Under the pieces are notes generated by a model. That model worked only from the letters and a program-made list of their open reading frames with translations. It ran no database searches and had not been told where the DNA came from. The position numbers and the translations under genes were made by a program. Positions 1-12,522 of a DNA stretch of 64,000 nt are shown here, one piece after another (the stretch's first letter is position 1; the number at the start of each line of letters is the position of its first letter). The stretch comes from Rhodococcus sp. KRD162 (GTDB taxonomy: Bacteria; Actinomycetota; Actinomycetes; Mycobacteriales; Mycobacteriaceae), in the NCBI RefSeq assembly GCF_017168335.1, contig NZ_JABFAU010000003.1:136589-200588 (forward strand), in the 5' to 3' direction.

Positions 1-2
1 CG

Positions 3-1228
3 TTTCCGATCCAGATCGCTGCCTTGCCGGATGCGCTCGCCGGCCGCGACATCCTCGGGCGCGCACCGACCGGCTCGGGCAAGACGCTCGCATTCGGACT
101 GCCTCTGCTCGTGCGGCTGGCCGGGCGCCGAAGCGAACCGGGCGCACCGCGCGGGCTCGTGCTGGCTCCGACTCGGGAACTCGCGCTTCAGATCCACGAG
201 GTACTGGACCTACACGGTGCCGTCTTCGGTCTGCGCACGGTCGCGGTCGTGGGAGGAGTGCCACTCGAGCGCAACGTCCGCGACATTCAGCGCGGTATCG
301 ACATCGTGGTCGCCACCCCCGGCCGACTCCGAGATCTGCTCGAGCGGCGGTCGATCACGTTGCGCCAGGTCGAGATGACCGTGATCGACGAAGCGGATCG
401 GATGGTGGACATGGGATTTCTGCCCCAGGTCGAAGCCCTGCTCGCCGCGACACCCGCCGACGGCCAGCGGTTGCTGTTCTCGGCCACCCTCGATCAAGAC
501 ACCGACCGACTGGTCGAGAAGTTCCTGACCGACCCCGCCGAACATTCACTTGCCGAATCGGTGAGTGAACCCGACATCGTGCACTACGTGTTTCGCGTCG
601 ACGCTGCCCGCAAGACCGAAATAGCTGCCGCCGTTGCCAACAGAGACGGTCGCACGCTGCTGTTCGTCCGCACGACTCACGCGGTCGATCGACTCGCCGA
701 CGAATGCCGCCGGCTGGGCGTTCCGATATCGTCGTTGCACGGCAACAAAACTCAGGCACACCGCACGCGTGCACTGGCCGAATTCGCTGACGGTAGCTCG
801 CTCGCCCTGATCGCGACAGACGTCGCTGCGCGTGGCGTTCACGTCGATGACGTCACGCTGGTCGTGCACGTCGATCCGCCTCTCGATTCCAAGGATTACC
901 AGCATCGAGCAGGCCGCACTGCCCGGGCCGGAGCGAGCGGGACAGTCGTGACGTTGGCCACTGCAGAGCAACTGGATCTCGTGTGCGCTATGGCGGAGGA
1001 GGCCGGTGTCCTTCCCATTGTGGTCGACACCGACACCGATTCGACCTCGTGGCGTCAGGCAACCGGTGCGCGAACGCCCTCCGGTCGGCCGACGCTCGCG
1101 CCCTCACGAACCTCCGGGGTCGACGGCGGCAATCGCCGATCGCGCGGGTCACGCGGCTCCGTGCCCTCCCGGCACGAGCGAAGCGGGCGCACCGGGGGCA
1201 GGCGGGGCGAGCGCCGAGGACGGCGCAG

Positions 1229-1232
<4 letters not shown>
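3..1232 (+). CDS. DEAD-box RNA helicase, 5' end outside window
   Basis: ATP-dependent RNA helicase of the DEAD-box (superfamily 2) class, probably acting in RNA unwinding, ribosome assembly or mRNA turnover. The reading frame is already open at base 3 with the Q-motif (FPIQ), so the start lies upstream of the window. Visible motifs in order are Walker A (APTGSGKT, about base 63), PTRELA, TPGR, DEAD (VIDEADRMVDMGF, about base 381), SAT (LFSATLD), and in the second RecA lobe ATDVAARGVH and HRAGRTARAG. The C-terminus is a short Arg/Gly/Ser-rich basic tail, common in actinobacterial RhlE-like helicases and likely to bind RNA. The stop overlaps the GTG of the next gene (GTGA), suggesting coupled translation. 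The family is certain; the exact paralogue is not. Confidence 0.93.
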
Positions 1233-3576
<2,344 letters not shown>

Positions 3577-3630
3577 CGGGCAGGCACGGTTAGACTCACT
3601 CACAGCACACGCACACGTTCGCGCGCCGCT

Positions 3631-3670
3631 CGTCCGAACTTCGTTCGGACGGGTGGCCGATTTTGTCGGC
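3631..3670 (+). terminator. Two consecutive hairpins between guaB1 and the CNNM genes
   Basis: A perfect 9-bp stem (CGTCCGAAC / GTTCGGACG, loop TTC) at 3631-3651 is followed by a 5-bp stem (GCCGA / TCGGC, loop TTTTG) at 3656-3670. There is no clear T-tract. They may terminate guaB1 transcription or form a structured leader for the metal-related CNNM genes. I could not match them to a known riboswitch such as the M-box. Confidence 0.35.
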
Positions 3671-3717
3671 TTCCCGTAGGGCGGGTCCACAGCGCGAACC
3701 AGACAGAAGGGAATCAG

Positions 3718-3909
3718 GTGCCCGAGGCACCCACTATTTCGGTTGCCGCTCCGGCAACTGCCGAGCAGCACGACGACGGTTCCACGTCGGAGGGCTCCTC
3801 TATCGAGCCGGGAGAGAAACCCGGCGACACCACTTCGAGCAACTCCGCCCACTCCGGTGGCGCGACTTTGTTGTCCCAACTACGACGGCCCCAGCCCAGG
3901 CGGCGTTGA
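3718..3909 (+). CDS. Small hypothetical protein upstream of CNNM gene
   Basis: Possible 63-residue protein starting at GTG 3718, preceded by a purine-rich AGAAGGGA that could serve as ribosome binding site. The product is acidic and low-complexity (many Ser, Glu, Gly, Asp), probably disordered, and ends in a basic QLRRPQPRRR tail. Its stop lies 3 bases before the GTG of the CNNM gene, so translation of the two could be coupled. No signal peptide, membrane segment or known domain is visible. It could be a leader peptide, a real small protein or chance; composition alone cannot decide. Confidence 0.4.
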   Translation: MPEAPTISVAAPATAEQHDDGSTSEGSSIEPGEKPGDTTSSNSAHSGGATLLSQLRRPQPRRR

Positions 3910-3912
3910 CAC

Positions 3913-5292
3913 GTGGCCACGTTCCTCACCATCGTCAGCCTGCTCGGATTCGTCGCTCTGACTGCAGGCACCGCCTTGTTCGTCGCGGCCGAATTCTCAC
4001 TCACGGCGCTCGAACGCAGCGCCGTCGAGTCGCGAGCCGAGAACGGCGATCTACGTTCTCGTCAGGTTCTGCACGCTCACAAGACGCTGTCTTTCCAGCT
4101 GTCCGGCGCGCAGCTCGGCATCACGATCACCACCCTGATCACCGGTTATCTTGCCGAACCTGTCCTGGCGGGCTTCATTCGGCCGGTGGCAGGTGCGCTC
4201 GGCGCCTCGCAAACACTGGCGTCGGGCATCTCGCTTGCGGTGGCGCTGATTCTGGCCACCTCGTTCTCGATGATCTTCGGTGAATTGGTCCCGAAGAACA
4301 TCGCGATCGCCAAGCCGATGTCGACCGCTCGTGTCACCGCCGGTGCCATGGCCGGTTTCTCGCTGATCTTCAAGTGGGCGATCAACGGACTCAACGGCTC
4401 GGCCAACTTGCTCGTCCGCCGGCTCGGGATAGAGCCGGCCGAGGAGCTCAGATCGGCACGGTCACCACAGGAACTGGGCTCACTGGTTCGCACATCGGCC
4501 CAACAGGGATCGATCGACGAGAACACTGCAAGATTGGTCGATCGATCGTTGCAGTTCGGCGACCGCACAGCAGAGGAACTGATGACGCCGCGGGTGAAGA
4601 TCGAAACGCTCGACACCGACGCCACCGTGGCCGATCTGATCGAAACCGCTGCTCGCACTGGCTTCTCCCGGTTTCCTGTGGTCGACGGCGATCTGGACGA
4701 CACCGTGGGTGTCGTCCACATCAAGCACGCATTCACCGTCGCAGCAGCGCAACGCCGCTCGACGACGGTCGAGTCCTTGGCCCGTGATGTTCCGGTGGTC
4801 CCGTCGAGCCTGGACGGCGATGCGGTGATGGAGCGGGTGCGTGCGGACGGTATGCAGGTGGCCCTCGTCGTCGACGAGTACGGCGGTACCGCAGGCATGG
4901 TCACGATGGAAGATCTCATCGAGGAGATCGTCGGCGACGTTCGTGACGAGCACGACGAGCCGGAGCTCGACGTCGCTCGATCGGGTGACGGGTGGGACTG
5001 CGCCGGTCTGCTGCGAATCGACGAAGTGGCTTCGGCCACGGGATATTCGGCACCCGAAGGCGAGTACGAAACGATCGGCGGACTGGTGTTGACCGAGCTG
5101 GGTCGTATCCCGACCGAAGGGGACGCAGTTCTGCTACCGCCCACGTCGAGCGAGGACCCGCACGAGAGCAACGGCGGTTGGATCGCGCGGGTGGTTCGGA
5201 TGGACGGTCGCCGGATCGACCGGGTGCTGATCTTGCCTGTCGACGCCGCAGCGGTTGCTCGACTACGTTCGGAGGGAGAGGTCGATGGGTGA
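3913..5292 (+). CDS. CNNM/CorC-family membrane protein (DUF21, CBS pair, CorC_HlyC)
   Basis: 459-residue membrane protein of the CNNM/CorC (hemolysin C-like) family, linked in other organisms to Mg2+/Co2+ efflux or resistance. An N-terminal DUF21 domain with three or four membrane segments (about residues 1-190, including AAEFSLTALERS and FGELVPKNIAIAKP) is followed by a CBS pair (about 210-330, ending GTAGMVTMEDLIEEIVGDV) and a CorC_HlyC transporter-associated domain (about 345-440). The start is GTG 3913, giving a hydrophobic N-terminus. It overlaps the next CNNM gene by 8 bases, so the two proteins probably form a pair. Orthologous in position to Rv1842c. Confidence 0.9.
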   Translation: MATFLTIVSLLGFVALTAGTALFVAAEFSLTALERSAVESRAENGDLRSRQVLHAHKTLSFQLSGAQLGITITTLITGYLAEPVLAGFIRPVAGALGASQTLASGISLAVALILATSFSMIFGELVPKNIAIAKPMSTARVTAGAMAGFSLIFKWAINGLNGSANLLVRRLGIEPAEELRSARSPQELGSLVRTSAQQGSIDENTARLVDRSLQFGDRTAEELMTPRVKIETLDTDATVADLIETAARTGFSRFPVVDGDLDDTVGVVHIKHAFTVAAAQRRSTTVESLARDVPVVPSSLDGDAVMERVRADGMQVALVVDEYGGTAGMVTMEDLIEEIVGDVRDEHDEPELDVARSGDGWDCAGLLRIDEVASATGYSAPEGEYETIGGLVLTELGRIPTEGDAVLLPPTSSEDPHESNGGWIARVVRMDGRRIDRVLILPVDAAAVARLRSEGEVDG

Positions 5293-6427
5293 CTTCCTCG
5301 GTGTGGGCCTGGCAGTACTGCTGCTGGCGGGCAACGCATTCTTCGTCGGAGCCGAGTTCGCGCTGATCTCCGCCCGACGCGACCGACTCGAAGCACTGCT
5401 CGCGCAAGGCAAGAAGCGTGCACAGAGCGTGATCGAGGCCGGTCAGAATCTCTCGCAGATGCTGGCAGCTGCGCAGCTCGGTATCACGATCTGTTCGATC
5501 CTTCTCGGCCGTGTGGCCGAGCCCGCGGTGGCGCACCTCATCGAGGTTCCACTCGAGGCGATCGGCATTCCCGATTCGTTCCTGCACCCGATCGCCTTCG
5601 CCATCGCATTGACCCTCGTTGTCGTGCTGCACATCCTGGTCGGTGAGATGGTTCCGAAGAACATCGCGATCGCGGGCCCCGAGAGCACCGCCATGATTCT
5701 GGTGCCGATCCATCTGCTGTTCATCAAAGTGGCGTTGCCGCTGATCTCGTTCTACAACCTGTGCGCCAATCTGACCCTTCGGTTGCTGCGAATCGAGCCC
5801 AAGGACGAGTTGAGCTCCTCGGTCTCGGCAGTGGAGTTGTCGCAGATGATCGGCGAATCACGATCCGAGGGCTTGATCGACGCCGAAGAGCATCGCAGAC
5901 TGCGGCAGGCTCTCGACACGTCCGGTCGGACTGTCGGCGAGGTGCTCATTCCCAACCATCAGGTTCGTACCATCGAGTTGTCCGGCCCCGATCACCTTCT
6001 CGGACCGACGCTCGGCTCGGTCGAACGTGCTGTCATCGAGACGGGCTTCTCTCGCTACCCCGTACGGGATTCGGCAGGTGCGCTGGTCGGGTACCTACAC
6101 CTGAAGGACGTGCTCGACGACATGGCCGACGAGTCGGCCGGACCGGACACCGTCATTCCCCGCAGCGACGTTCGGTCACTGCCCGTCGTCTCGATCGACA
6201 CGGTGCTCGACGACGCCCTGACCAAATTACGGCGTGCCAGCAGCCACCTCGGGGCTGTTCACGACGCGACGGGTGCCACGGTGGGCATCGTCGCTCTCGA
6301 GGACCTGGTCGAGGAATTCGTCGGTACCGTCCGAGACGGAACGCACCGGGTCGCCGGCCCGCGACCGGGTCAGTCCGCACCCGGTACCGGGCCCGCCACG
6401 TCGACCGCTCCCCCACGGAACCTGTGA
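5285..6427 (+). CDS. Second CNNM-family membrane protein, lacking the CorC_HlyC domain
   Basis: 380-residue paralogue of the preceding protein. The ATG at 5285 is preceded by GGAGGGAGAGG and lies inside the end of the upstream gene. A DUF21 membrane domain (about residues 1-190, with VGAEFALISARRDRLEALL and VGEMVPKNIAIAGP) and a CBS pair (about 205-350, ending ALEDLVEEFVGTV) are visible. The protein then stops after a short Pro/Gly-rich tail, so the CorC_HlyC domain present in its partner is missing. An asymmetric pair of one full-length and one shortened CNNM protein is the usual arrangement at this locus (compare Rv1842c/Rv1841c), which suggests a heteromer. Confidence 0.88.
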   Translation: MGDFLGVGLAVLLLAGNAFFVGAEFALISARRDRLEALLAQGKKRAQSVIEAGQNLSQMLAAAQLGITICSILLGRVAEPAVAHLIEVPLEAIGIPDSFLHPIAFAIALTLVVVLHILVGEMVPKNIAIAGPESTAMILVPIHLLFIKVALPLISFYNLCANLTLRLLRIEPKDELSSSVSAVELSQMIGESRSEGLIDAEEHRRLRQALDTSGRTVGEVLIPNHQVRTIELSGPDHLLGPTLGSVERAVIETGFSRYPVRDSAGALVGYLHLKDVLDDMADESAGPDTVIPRSDVRSLPVVSIDTVLDDALTKLRRASSHLGAVHDATGATVGIVALEDLVEEFVGTVRDGTHRVAGPRPGQSAPGTGPATSTAPPRNL

Positions 6428-7342
6428 ATGCTCGGCTCGACATCGCTGAGCGAGGCAGAGTGGACCGGCAGGCGCACCGCCCATGCCGTGCGGATCGAGA
6501 ACCTAGTCGGTGACTATTTGACCGACCGAGGACATGGCGAGGTCCATCCGGTCCTGGATTTTCTGTTCACCTATTACAGTCATCGGCCGGGCCAGTTGCG
6601 GCGGTGGAATCCGGGCCACGGCGTCGTTCTCACCGGCCCTGGTGCCGGTGACTACGCGGACTTCGCGTCCTACGAGCGGGTGGACACGCCCGAGGGCCCG
6701 GGTTACCGGGTTCGATCGGATCTCGTGGAGCGTCGGCGATCGAGTATCGAGTTCACTCTCGGACTGCTGACCGCCACCACCGAAAGAGCACCGTTGCTCG
6801 GCTGCTTCGGGCTGCACGAGTGGGCCATGGTCTACCGCGGGGGTAGTTCCGCGCAACGGCACGAGCAGGTGCCGCTTCGGCTCGGCCGCGAGGGCACGGA
6901 CGCTGTGGTCGACTCGATGACGTTGCGGTGTACCCACTACGACGCCTTCCGGTTCTTCACCCCCGACGCCGCGCCGCGCAACGCAGTGCCACTGTCGCCG
7001 CAATCGCGTCTGACATCCGAGCAGCCCGGCTGCATCCACGCATCGATGGACCTGTACAAGTGGTGCTACAAGCTGGGACCTCTGATCGATTCCGAGTTTC
7101 TGACCGACTGCTTCGAGTTGGCTCTGCACGCGCGAACGATCGATATGCGTGCGAGCCCGTACGACCTCAGCGACTACGATCTCGAACCCATTCGTATCGA
7201 GACCCCGGTCGGTCGAGCAGAATATGTGCGCGCGCAGGGTGAACTGTCGGCCGAAGCGGCACCATTGCGCTCGGCGCTCATCGCTCGATGCCAGAATCTA
7301 CTGATCGGCGGCGAGTACGGTGTCGGAATTACCGCCGAGTAA
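6428..7342 (+). CDS. Conserved actinobacterial protein of unknown function
   Basis: 304-residue soluble protein whose ATG follows the stop of the CNNM gene directly. I do not recognise an established domain. The N-terminal third has a striking motif ([21 protein letters not shown]) followed by NPGHGVVL, and the middle contains several Cys and His residues ([49 protein letters not shown]), which could bind metal or form an active site. I have a weak recollection that relatives are labelled 3-methyladenine DNA glycosylase in automated annotation, but I see no helix-hairpin-helix or other support for that. Likely co-transcribed with the CNNM genes. Confidence 0.7.
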   Translation: MLGSTSLSEAEWTGRRTAHAVRIENLVGDYLTDRGHGEVHPVLDFLFTYYSHRPGQLRRWNPGHGVVLTGPGAGDYADFASYERVDTPEGPGYRVRSDLVERRRSSIEFTLGLLTATTERAPLLGCFGLHEWAMVYRGGSSAQRHEQVPLRLGREGTDAVVDSMTLRCTHYDAFRFFTPDAAPRNAVPLSPQSRLTSEQPGCIHASMDLYKWCYKLGPLIDSEFLTDCFELALHARTIDMRASPYDLSDYDLEPIRIETPVGRAEYVRAQGELSAEAAPLRSALIARCQNLLIGGEYGVGITAE

Positions 7343-7406
7343 CATTGGCCTCGTTGTCGTGGGGACACCGTCACGGGTGTCCGTGACCGAAAAGAGTGAG
7401 GATTTC

Positions 7407-9581
7407 ATGACCGATCGTGTGCAGGCTGGTGGACTTCAAGTCGCCAAGGTCCTATTCGATTTCGTCGAAAAGGAGGCGCTGCCGGGTACCGATGTAGATT
7501 CCGAGGCCTTCTGGACCGGTGCCGCATCGGTGATCGCCGATCTTGCTCCGAAGAACAAGTCACTGCTGGCCGTCCGCGACGAGATCCAAGGCAAGGTCGA
7601 TGCCTGGCACGGCGAACATGCGGGCCCCGACTACGATCGCGCCGCGTACAAGGCATTCTTGAAGGAAATCGGCTATCTACTCGACGAGCCTGCCGATTTC
7701 CAGATCACCACCTCCGGGGTCGATACCGAGATCACCACCACTGCGGGACCTCAGTTGGTGGTGCCGGTGCTCAATGCCCGATTCGCGATCAACGCCTCCA
7801 ATGCACGATGGGGCTCGCTGTACGACGCCCTGTACGGAACCGACGCCATCCCCGAGACCGACGGTGCCGAGAAGGGGTCGAGCTACAACAAGGTCCGCGG
7901 CGACAAGGTCATCGCGTTCGCACGTGACTTCCTGGACGAGGCACTGCCACTGAGCTCCGGCTCGCACGTCGGCACCACCGGATACGTCGTCGACGCGGCA
8001 TCGCTGACCGTGACGCTGGCAGACGGAAGCACCGTCGGTCTCCAAGACCCGTCGCAGTTGCTCGGCTACCAGGGCACCCCGGACGCACCGTCGGCGATAC
8101 TGTTCGTGCACAACGGCTTGCACTTCGAGATCCAGATCGATCCCGAGAGCCCGATCGGCAAGACCGACGGTGCCGGAGTCAAGGACGTGCTGCTCGAATC
8201 CGCCGTCACGACGATCATGGACTTCGAGGACTCCGTCGCTGCCGTCGATGCCGAGGACAAGGTTCTGGGATATCGCAACTGGCTCGGGCTGATGAAGGGC
8301 GATCTCACCGAGGAGGTCTCCAAGGGCGGCAAGACGTTCACTCGCGAGCTCAACAAGGACCGCACCTACACCTCTGTCGAAGGTTCGGAGCTCACGCTGC
8401 ACGGTCGCTCACTGCTGTTCGTCCGCAACGTCGGACACCTGATGACATCCGACGCAATTCTCGATGCCGAGGGCAACGAGGTGCCGGAGGGCATTCTCGA
8501 TGCACTGTTCACCTCCCTCGCCGGGATGCACTCGCTGACCCCGGACCATGTGCTCTCCAACTCGCGCACGGGTTCGCTGTACATCGTCAAGCCGAAGATG
8601 CACGGACCGGACGAGGTCGCGTTCACCGCCGAGTTGTTCGGCCGTGTCGAGCAGGTTCTAGGACTGCCGACCAACACGCTCAAAGTCGGAATCATGGACG
8701 AGGAACGCCGCACGACCGTCAACCTGAAGGCGTGCATTCAGGCCGCCTCCGAACGGGTCGTGTTCATCAACACGGGCTTCCTCGACCGCACCGGCGACGA
8801 GATCCACACCTCGATGGCAGCAGGTCCAGTCGTTCGCAAGGGCGCGATGAAGGGCGAGAAGTGGATCGCCGCGTACGAGGACTTCAACGTCGACACCGGC
8901 TTGGCTGCCGGCCTCGAAGGCAAGGCACAGATCGGTAAGGGCATGTGGGCGATGCCGGATCTGATGCACGACATGCTCGAGCAGAAGATCGGCCACCCCA
9001 AGGCCGGGGCCAATACCGCGTGGGTTCCCTCCCCCACCGCGGCGACCCTGCATGCCCTGCACTATCACAAGGTCGATGTCTTCGCCCGTCAGCACGAGAT
9101 CGCGAAAGCCAAGCGCGCCACGGTCGACGACATTCTCGAAATTCCTCTCGCGCCGTCCACGGACTGGACCGACGAGGAGAAGCAGAACGAGCTCGACAAC
9201 AACTCGCAGTCGATCCTCGGCTACGTGGTGCGGTGGATCGACCATGGCGTCGGATGCTCGAAGGTTCCCGACATCAACGATATTGCTCTCATGGAAGACC
9301 GTGCGACGCTTCGTATTTCGAGCCAGTTCATCGCGAATTGGCTGCGTCACGGCATCGTCACCGAAGAGCAGGTCCGTGAGTCGTTGAAGAGAATGGCTCC
9401 GGTGGTCGACCGACAGAACGAATCGGATCCGACGTACAAGCCGCTCGCTCCCGACTTCGACACCAACATCGCATTCCAGGCTGCCAGTGATCTGATCTTC
9501 CAGGGCACCAGCCAGCCCAACGGCTACACCGAGCCGATCCTGCATCGCCGCCGACGGGAGTACAAGGCCGTCAACGCCTGA
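7407..9581 (+). CDS. glcB: Malate synthase G
   Basis: 724 residues, the normal length for malate synthase G. It condenses glyoxylate with acetyl-CoA to give malate and CoA, the second step of the glyoxylate shunt, in the cytosol; Mg2+ dependent. Characteristic stretches are visible: [50 protein letters not shown] and [20 protein letters not shown]. The ATG at 7407 has a purine-rich GAGTGAGGA just upstream; in-frame codons further upstream lie in the intergenic region. Orthologous to Rv1837c by sequence and by neighbours (CNNM genes before, VWA protein after). Confidence 0.96.
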   Translation: MTDRVQAGGLQVAKVLFDFVEKEALPGTDVDSEAFWTGAASVIADLAPKNKSLLAVRDEIQGKVDAWHGEHAGPDYDRAAYKAFLKEIGYLLDEPADFQITTSGVDTEITTTAGPQLVVPVLNARFAINASNARWGSLYDALYGTDAIPETDGAEKGSSYNKVRGDKVIAFARDFLDEALPLSSGSHVGTTGYVVDAASLTVTLADGSTVGLQDPSQLLGYQGTPDAPSAILFVHNGLHFEIQIDPESPIGKTDGAGVKDVLLESAVTTIMDFEDSVAAVDAEDKVLGYRNWLGLMKGDLTEEVSKGGKTFTRELNKDRTYTSVEGSELTLHGRSLLFVRNVGHLMTSDAILDAEGNEVPEGILDALFTSLAGMHSLTPDHVLSNSRTGSLYIVKPKMHGPDEVAFTAELFGRVEQVLGLPTNTLKVGIMDEERRTTVNLKACIQAASERVVFINTGFLDRTGDEIHTSMAAGPVVRKGAMKGEKWIAAYEDFNVDTGLAAGLEGKAQIGKGMWAMPDLMHDMLEQKIGHPKAGANTAWVPSPTAATLHALHYHKVDVFARQHEIAKAKRATVDDILEIPLAPSTDWTDEEKQNELDNNSQSILGYVVRWIDHGVGCSKVPDINDIALMEDRATLRISSQFIANWLRHGIVTEEQVRESLKRMAPVVDRQNESDPTYKPLAPDFDTNIAFQAASDLIFQGTSQPNGYTEPILHRRRREYKAVNA

Positions 9582-9597
9582 CGGACTTGTCGACCAC

Positions 9598-11316
9598 GTG
9601 GGTGAACATCGGAACACAGGGCGCGGGCGCTCGGTAGCCGCCGGACCGGTGATCGTCGTGATCACGATCGCGGTGGTCGTCGCGGCGGTGTTCGGGTGGT
9701 TCGCTCTGCGTGATCGAATTTCCGATCAAGGGGTCGACGCTGCCAATCAATGTGTGGAGGGATCGGCGGTACTCACCGTGGCCGCCGATCCCGACATCTC
9801 CGGACCGGTCGAACAGTTGGCCGCTCGTTTCAACGAATCGGCCCCTGTGGTGCGGGATCACTGTGTGACGGTGCAGGTTCGGGCCACCGCCTCGGACACG
9901 ATTCGGGCGGCCGTGAACTCCGGTATCGACAACTGGGACACCGCGGTGCTCGGCAATCGGCCGGGGCTGTGGATACCGCAGTCCTCTGCCGATGTCGAGT
10001 CCGTCACCGATCGCGGAGCCATCGACGGAACACCCCGGGCTGTCGCGTCCAGTCCGGTTGTCCTCGCCGCGCCGCCCACTGTGGCCGATGCCGTGGTCGC
10101 GGCCGGCGCGAGCTGGGCGGATCTCGTTCGGTTGCAACGAGACCCGCAAGCCCTCGGTCTGCCGGAATGGGGTGGACTTCGCCTCGCGTTGCCCACCGGC
10201 TCCGACACCGGAGCAACTACTCTCGCCGTTGCGGCGATCGCAGCAGGCGTACGCGGAGACCCGAGCTCCGCACTGACCGTCGATCAGGTCTCGTCGAGCC
10301 AACTGGTGTCGGCGATATCGGAGCTGGCGGTCACCGACACCCAGGCCGCCGCTGTCTCACCCACCACTACTTACGACGCACTGGCGACGCTCGACAACGC
10401 CGCGGGTCCCGGCGATGCCATCCACGCGGTTCCGGTCACCGAACAGCAACTGGCGTCGACCGATTCGTCCACGCTGACCGCCGTTCGACCACTGGGTCCG
10501 ACGCCTATCGCGGATCACCCCGCAGTCGTACTGTCCGGCGATGAGACGTCCACCCGCGCGGCGGCCAGGTTCGTCGAGTTCATTCGCCAGCCGGACGGTG
10601 CACAGACACTGCGCGAGGCAGGGTTCGACGTCGGTGACGATGGCGACGGCGGTACCGTCGCCGCTCCATCCGGCCCGGTATCCGACGCACTCCTGACGGT
10701 GCTGCGCAATCCGGTGCTGCCGCGTCGAGCGACGGTTCTACTGGATGTCTCCGAGTCGATGGGTACCACCGAAGGCGGTGCGACAAGGCTCGAGAACACC
10801 GTGCGCGCACTGAGTGCACAGTTTCAGCGGGTCCCCGACTCCACCGAGCTCGGCCTGTGGAGCTTCAGCGAGAACCTCGACGGCGGGCGGGCCTATCGGA
10901 TCGATGTACCGACAGGCCCGATGACAGTTCCGGTAGGCACGACCTCCCGACTCTCCGCCCTCGATTCCGCCGCGGCAAGATCGACTCCGGCGAGTGCGTC
11001 GTATTCCTACGTATCGCTGCTGGCGGCCTACCGTGATGCGGTATCCGGGTACGTGCCGGGACGCGCCAATTCCGTCGTGTTGATCACCGACGGACCCGAC
11101 GACGACCCGTCTGTGCCCACAGAAAAGCTACTCACCGACCTGACCTCCGCGTCCGATCCGGCGCGCCCGGTCGCGGTGAACATCCTGCGCATCGGAGACG
11201 ACTCCGGTTCCTCCGCGTTCGACGAGATCGCCGCCCGCACCGGCGGAACCGTGGAAGCGGTGTCGAGCTCGGATTCACCGGACCTCACCGATCGACTCGG
11301 AAAGTTGTTGTACTAG
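9598..11316 (+). CDS. Membrane-anchored substrate-binding-like plus VWA-domain protein
   Basis: 572 residues, homologous by position and architecture to Rv1836c next to glcB. A short Arg-rich N-terminus leads into one membrane segment (about residues 17-40, VIVVITIAVVVAAVFGWFAL), then an extracytoplasmic region resembling bacterial solute-binding proteins (about 50-345), then a C-terminal von Willebrand A domain (about 365-570) with an intact MIDAS start (LLDVSESMG) and VVLITDGPDDD. VWA domains bind Mg2+ and mediate protein-protein contacts. The role is unknown; a cell-envelope scaffold or assembly factor is plausible. The stop is 3 bases before the metallophosphoesterase ATG, so the two are probably one operon. 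Confidence 0.8.
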   Translation: MGEHRNTGRGRSVAAGPVIVVITIAVVVAAVFGWFALRDRISDQGVDAANQCVEGSAVLTVAADPDISGPVEQLAARFNESAPVVRDHCVTVQVRATASDTIRAAVNSGIDNWDTAVLGNRPGLWIPQSSADVESVTDRGAIDGTPRAVASSPVVLAAPPTVADAVVAAGASWADLVRLQRDPQALGLPEWGGLRLALPTGSDTGATTLAVAAIAAGVRGDPSSALTVDQVSSSQLVSAISELAVTDTQAAAVSPTTTYDALATLDNAAGPGDAIHAVPVTEQQLASTDSSTLTAVRPLGPTPIADHPAVVLSGDETSTRAAARFVEFIRQPDGAQTLREAGFDVGDDGDGGTVAAPSGPVSDALLTVLRNPVLPRRATVLLDVSESMGTTEGGATRLENTVRALSAQFQRVPDSTELGLWSFSENLDGGRAYRIDVPTGPMTVPVGTTSRLSALDSAAARSTPASASYSYVSLLAAYRDAVSGYVPGRANSVVLITDGPDDDPSVPTEKLLTDLTSASDPARPVAVNILRIGDDSGSSAFDEIAARTGGTVEAVSSSDSPDLTDRLGKLLY

Positions 11317-11319
11317 AAC

Positions 11320-12459
11320 ATGTCTCGTGTACTTTTTGTCGGCTTTTTCCTCCTCCTGATCTCACTGTTTCTACATTGGCGGTTTCTGTCTGTCACCAGG
11401 GCACCGGCCAGATTCACGCGAACGGCAGATGCGCTGTTGGTAGTGCTGTGGTTGTGCGCCACGATCGGATTCGGCAGCGGTGTGGTGCTCGACCCGTCGT
11501 GGGCCCGCGTTCCGGCGTTCGTGGGTCTCACGTGGTTGGCGGTGGTGCTGTACCTGTTCTTGGGAACAGTGCTCGTCGGGTTGGTCTGCACGGTTCTTCG
11601 AGTGGCCTCGAGGGCCATGGGCCGCGATTCGGCTGCGCTCCGGTTACGCGTGTCGAGGGTCGGCTCCGCGATGGTCGCAGTGGTCAGCGTCAGCGCTGTC
11701 GCGTACGGACTCGTCGAGGCGTCGACCCCGCGCGTGACGAACACGGCCGTGTCGCTGGGCGGGCTACCACCGGAGTTCGAGGGCCTGCGAGTGGCGTTGG
11801 TGTCCGATATTCATGCCGGGCCGACTCGCGGTGCGGGCTTCGTACGCACGGTCGTCGATTCGGTCAACGCCCAGAATCCGGACGTGGTGTTGCTCGACGG
11901 CGATCTGATCGACGGCACCGTCGACCTGGTCGGTGCCGACCTCGATCCGCTGCGCGAACTTCGCGCGCCCTCGGGAGTGTTCGCCGTCAGTGGCAATCAC
12001 GAGTTCTACGCAGGCGACGGCGGAGAATGGCTCGATTTCTGGTCGACCCTCGGTATCGACGTGCTGCGCAACGAACGAACGACGATCACCCGTGGCGATG
12101 GCGCAATCGACATCGCCGGCATCAACGACGCCACTGCGCCCGCCCCGTACGAACCGGACCTCATCGAAGCACTGAACGGGATCGAGACCGATCGATTCGT
12201 ACTGCTGATGGCACATCAGCCCAAGCAGGCTCTGGAGGCATCGGACCTCGGTGTCGACCTGCAGGTGTCGGGCCACACGCATGCGGGCCAGATCTGGCCC
12301 CTGCGCTACCTGGTGCCGCTGCAGCAGCCGAGTGTCGAAGGTCTGGACACGATCGACAACACGACGCTGTACACCACCCGCGGAGCAGGCGCGTGGGGTC
12401 CGCCGGTGCGGGTGGCCGCCCCGCCCGAGATTTCGATGCTCGAGCTCACGCGGGGCTGA
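11320..12459 (+). CDS. Membrane-bound metallophosphoesterase (YkuE-like)
   Basis: 379 residues. Four hydrophobic segments occupy about residues 1-140; the rest is a calcineurin-type metallophosphoesterase domain with every metal-binding motif visible: VSDIHAG, LLDGDLIDG, GNHEFYAG, MAHQPKQ and SGHTHAGQIWP. Related proteins hydrolyse phosphodiesters or lipid-linked phosphates at the membrane; the substrate here cannot be told. It converges on gcvP, with about 63 bases between the two stops and no strong terminator hairpin visible there. Confidence 0.85.
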   Translation: MSRVLFVGFFLLLISLFLHWRFLSVTRAPARFTRTADALLVVLWLCATIGFGSGVVLDPSWARVPAFVGLTWLAVVLYLFLGTVLVGLVCTVLRVASRAMGRDSAALRLRVSRVGSAMVAVVSVSAVAYGLVEASTPRVTNTAVSLGGLPPEFEGLRVALVSDIHAGPTRGAGFVRTVVDSVNAQNPDVVLLDGDLIDGTVDLVGADLDPLRELRAPSGVFAVSGNHEFYAGDGGEWLDFWSTLGIDVLRNERTTITRGDGAIDIAGINDATAPAPYEPDLIEALNGIETDRFVLLMAHQPKQALEASDLGVDLQVSGHTHAGQIWPLRYLVPLQQPSVEGLDTIDNTTLYTTRGAGAWGPPVRVAAPPEISMLELTRG

Positions 12460-12522
12460 CCACTCGGCTCACCCGGAGAACGGTGCGAGACGAAACGGAC
12501 GAAGAAGGCCAAGCGCCTCGGA

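Noticed and set aside
3600-3720. M-box or other metal riboswitch before the CNNM genes
   Set aside because: The conserved M-box core sequences are not present; only two simple hairpins can be seen.
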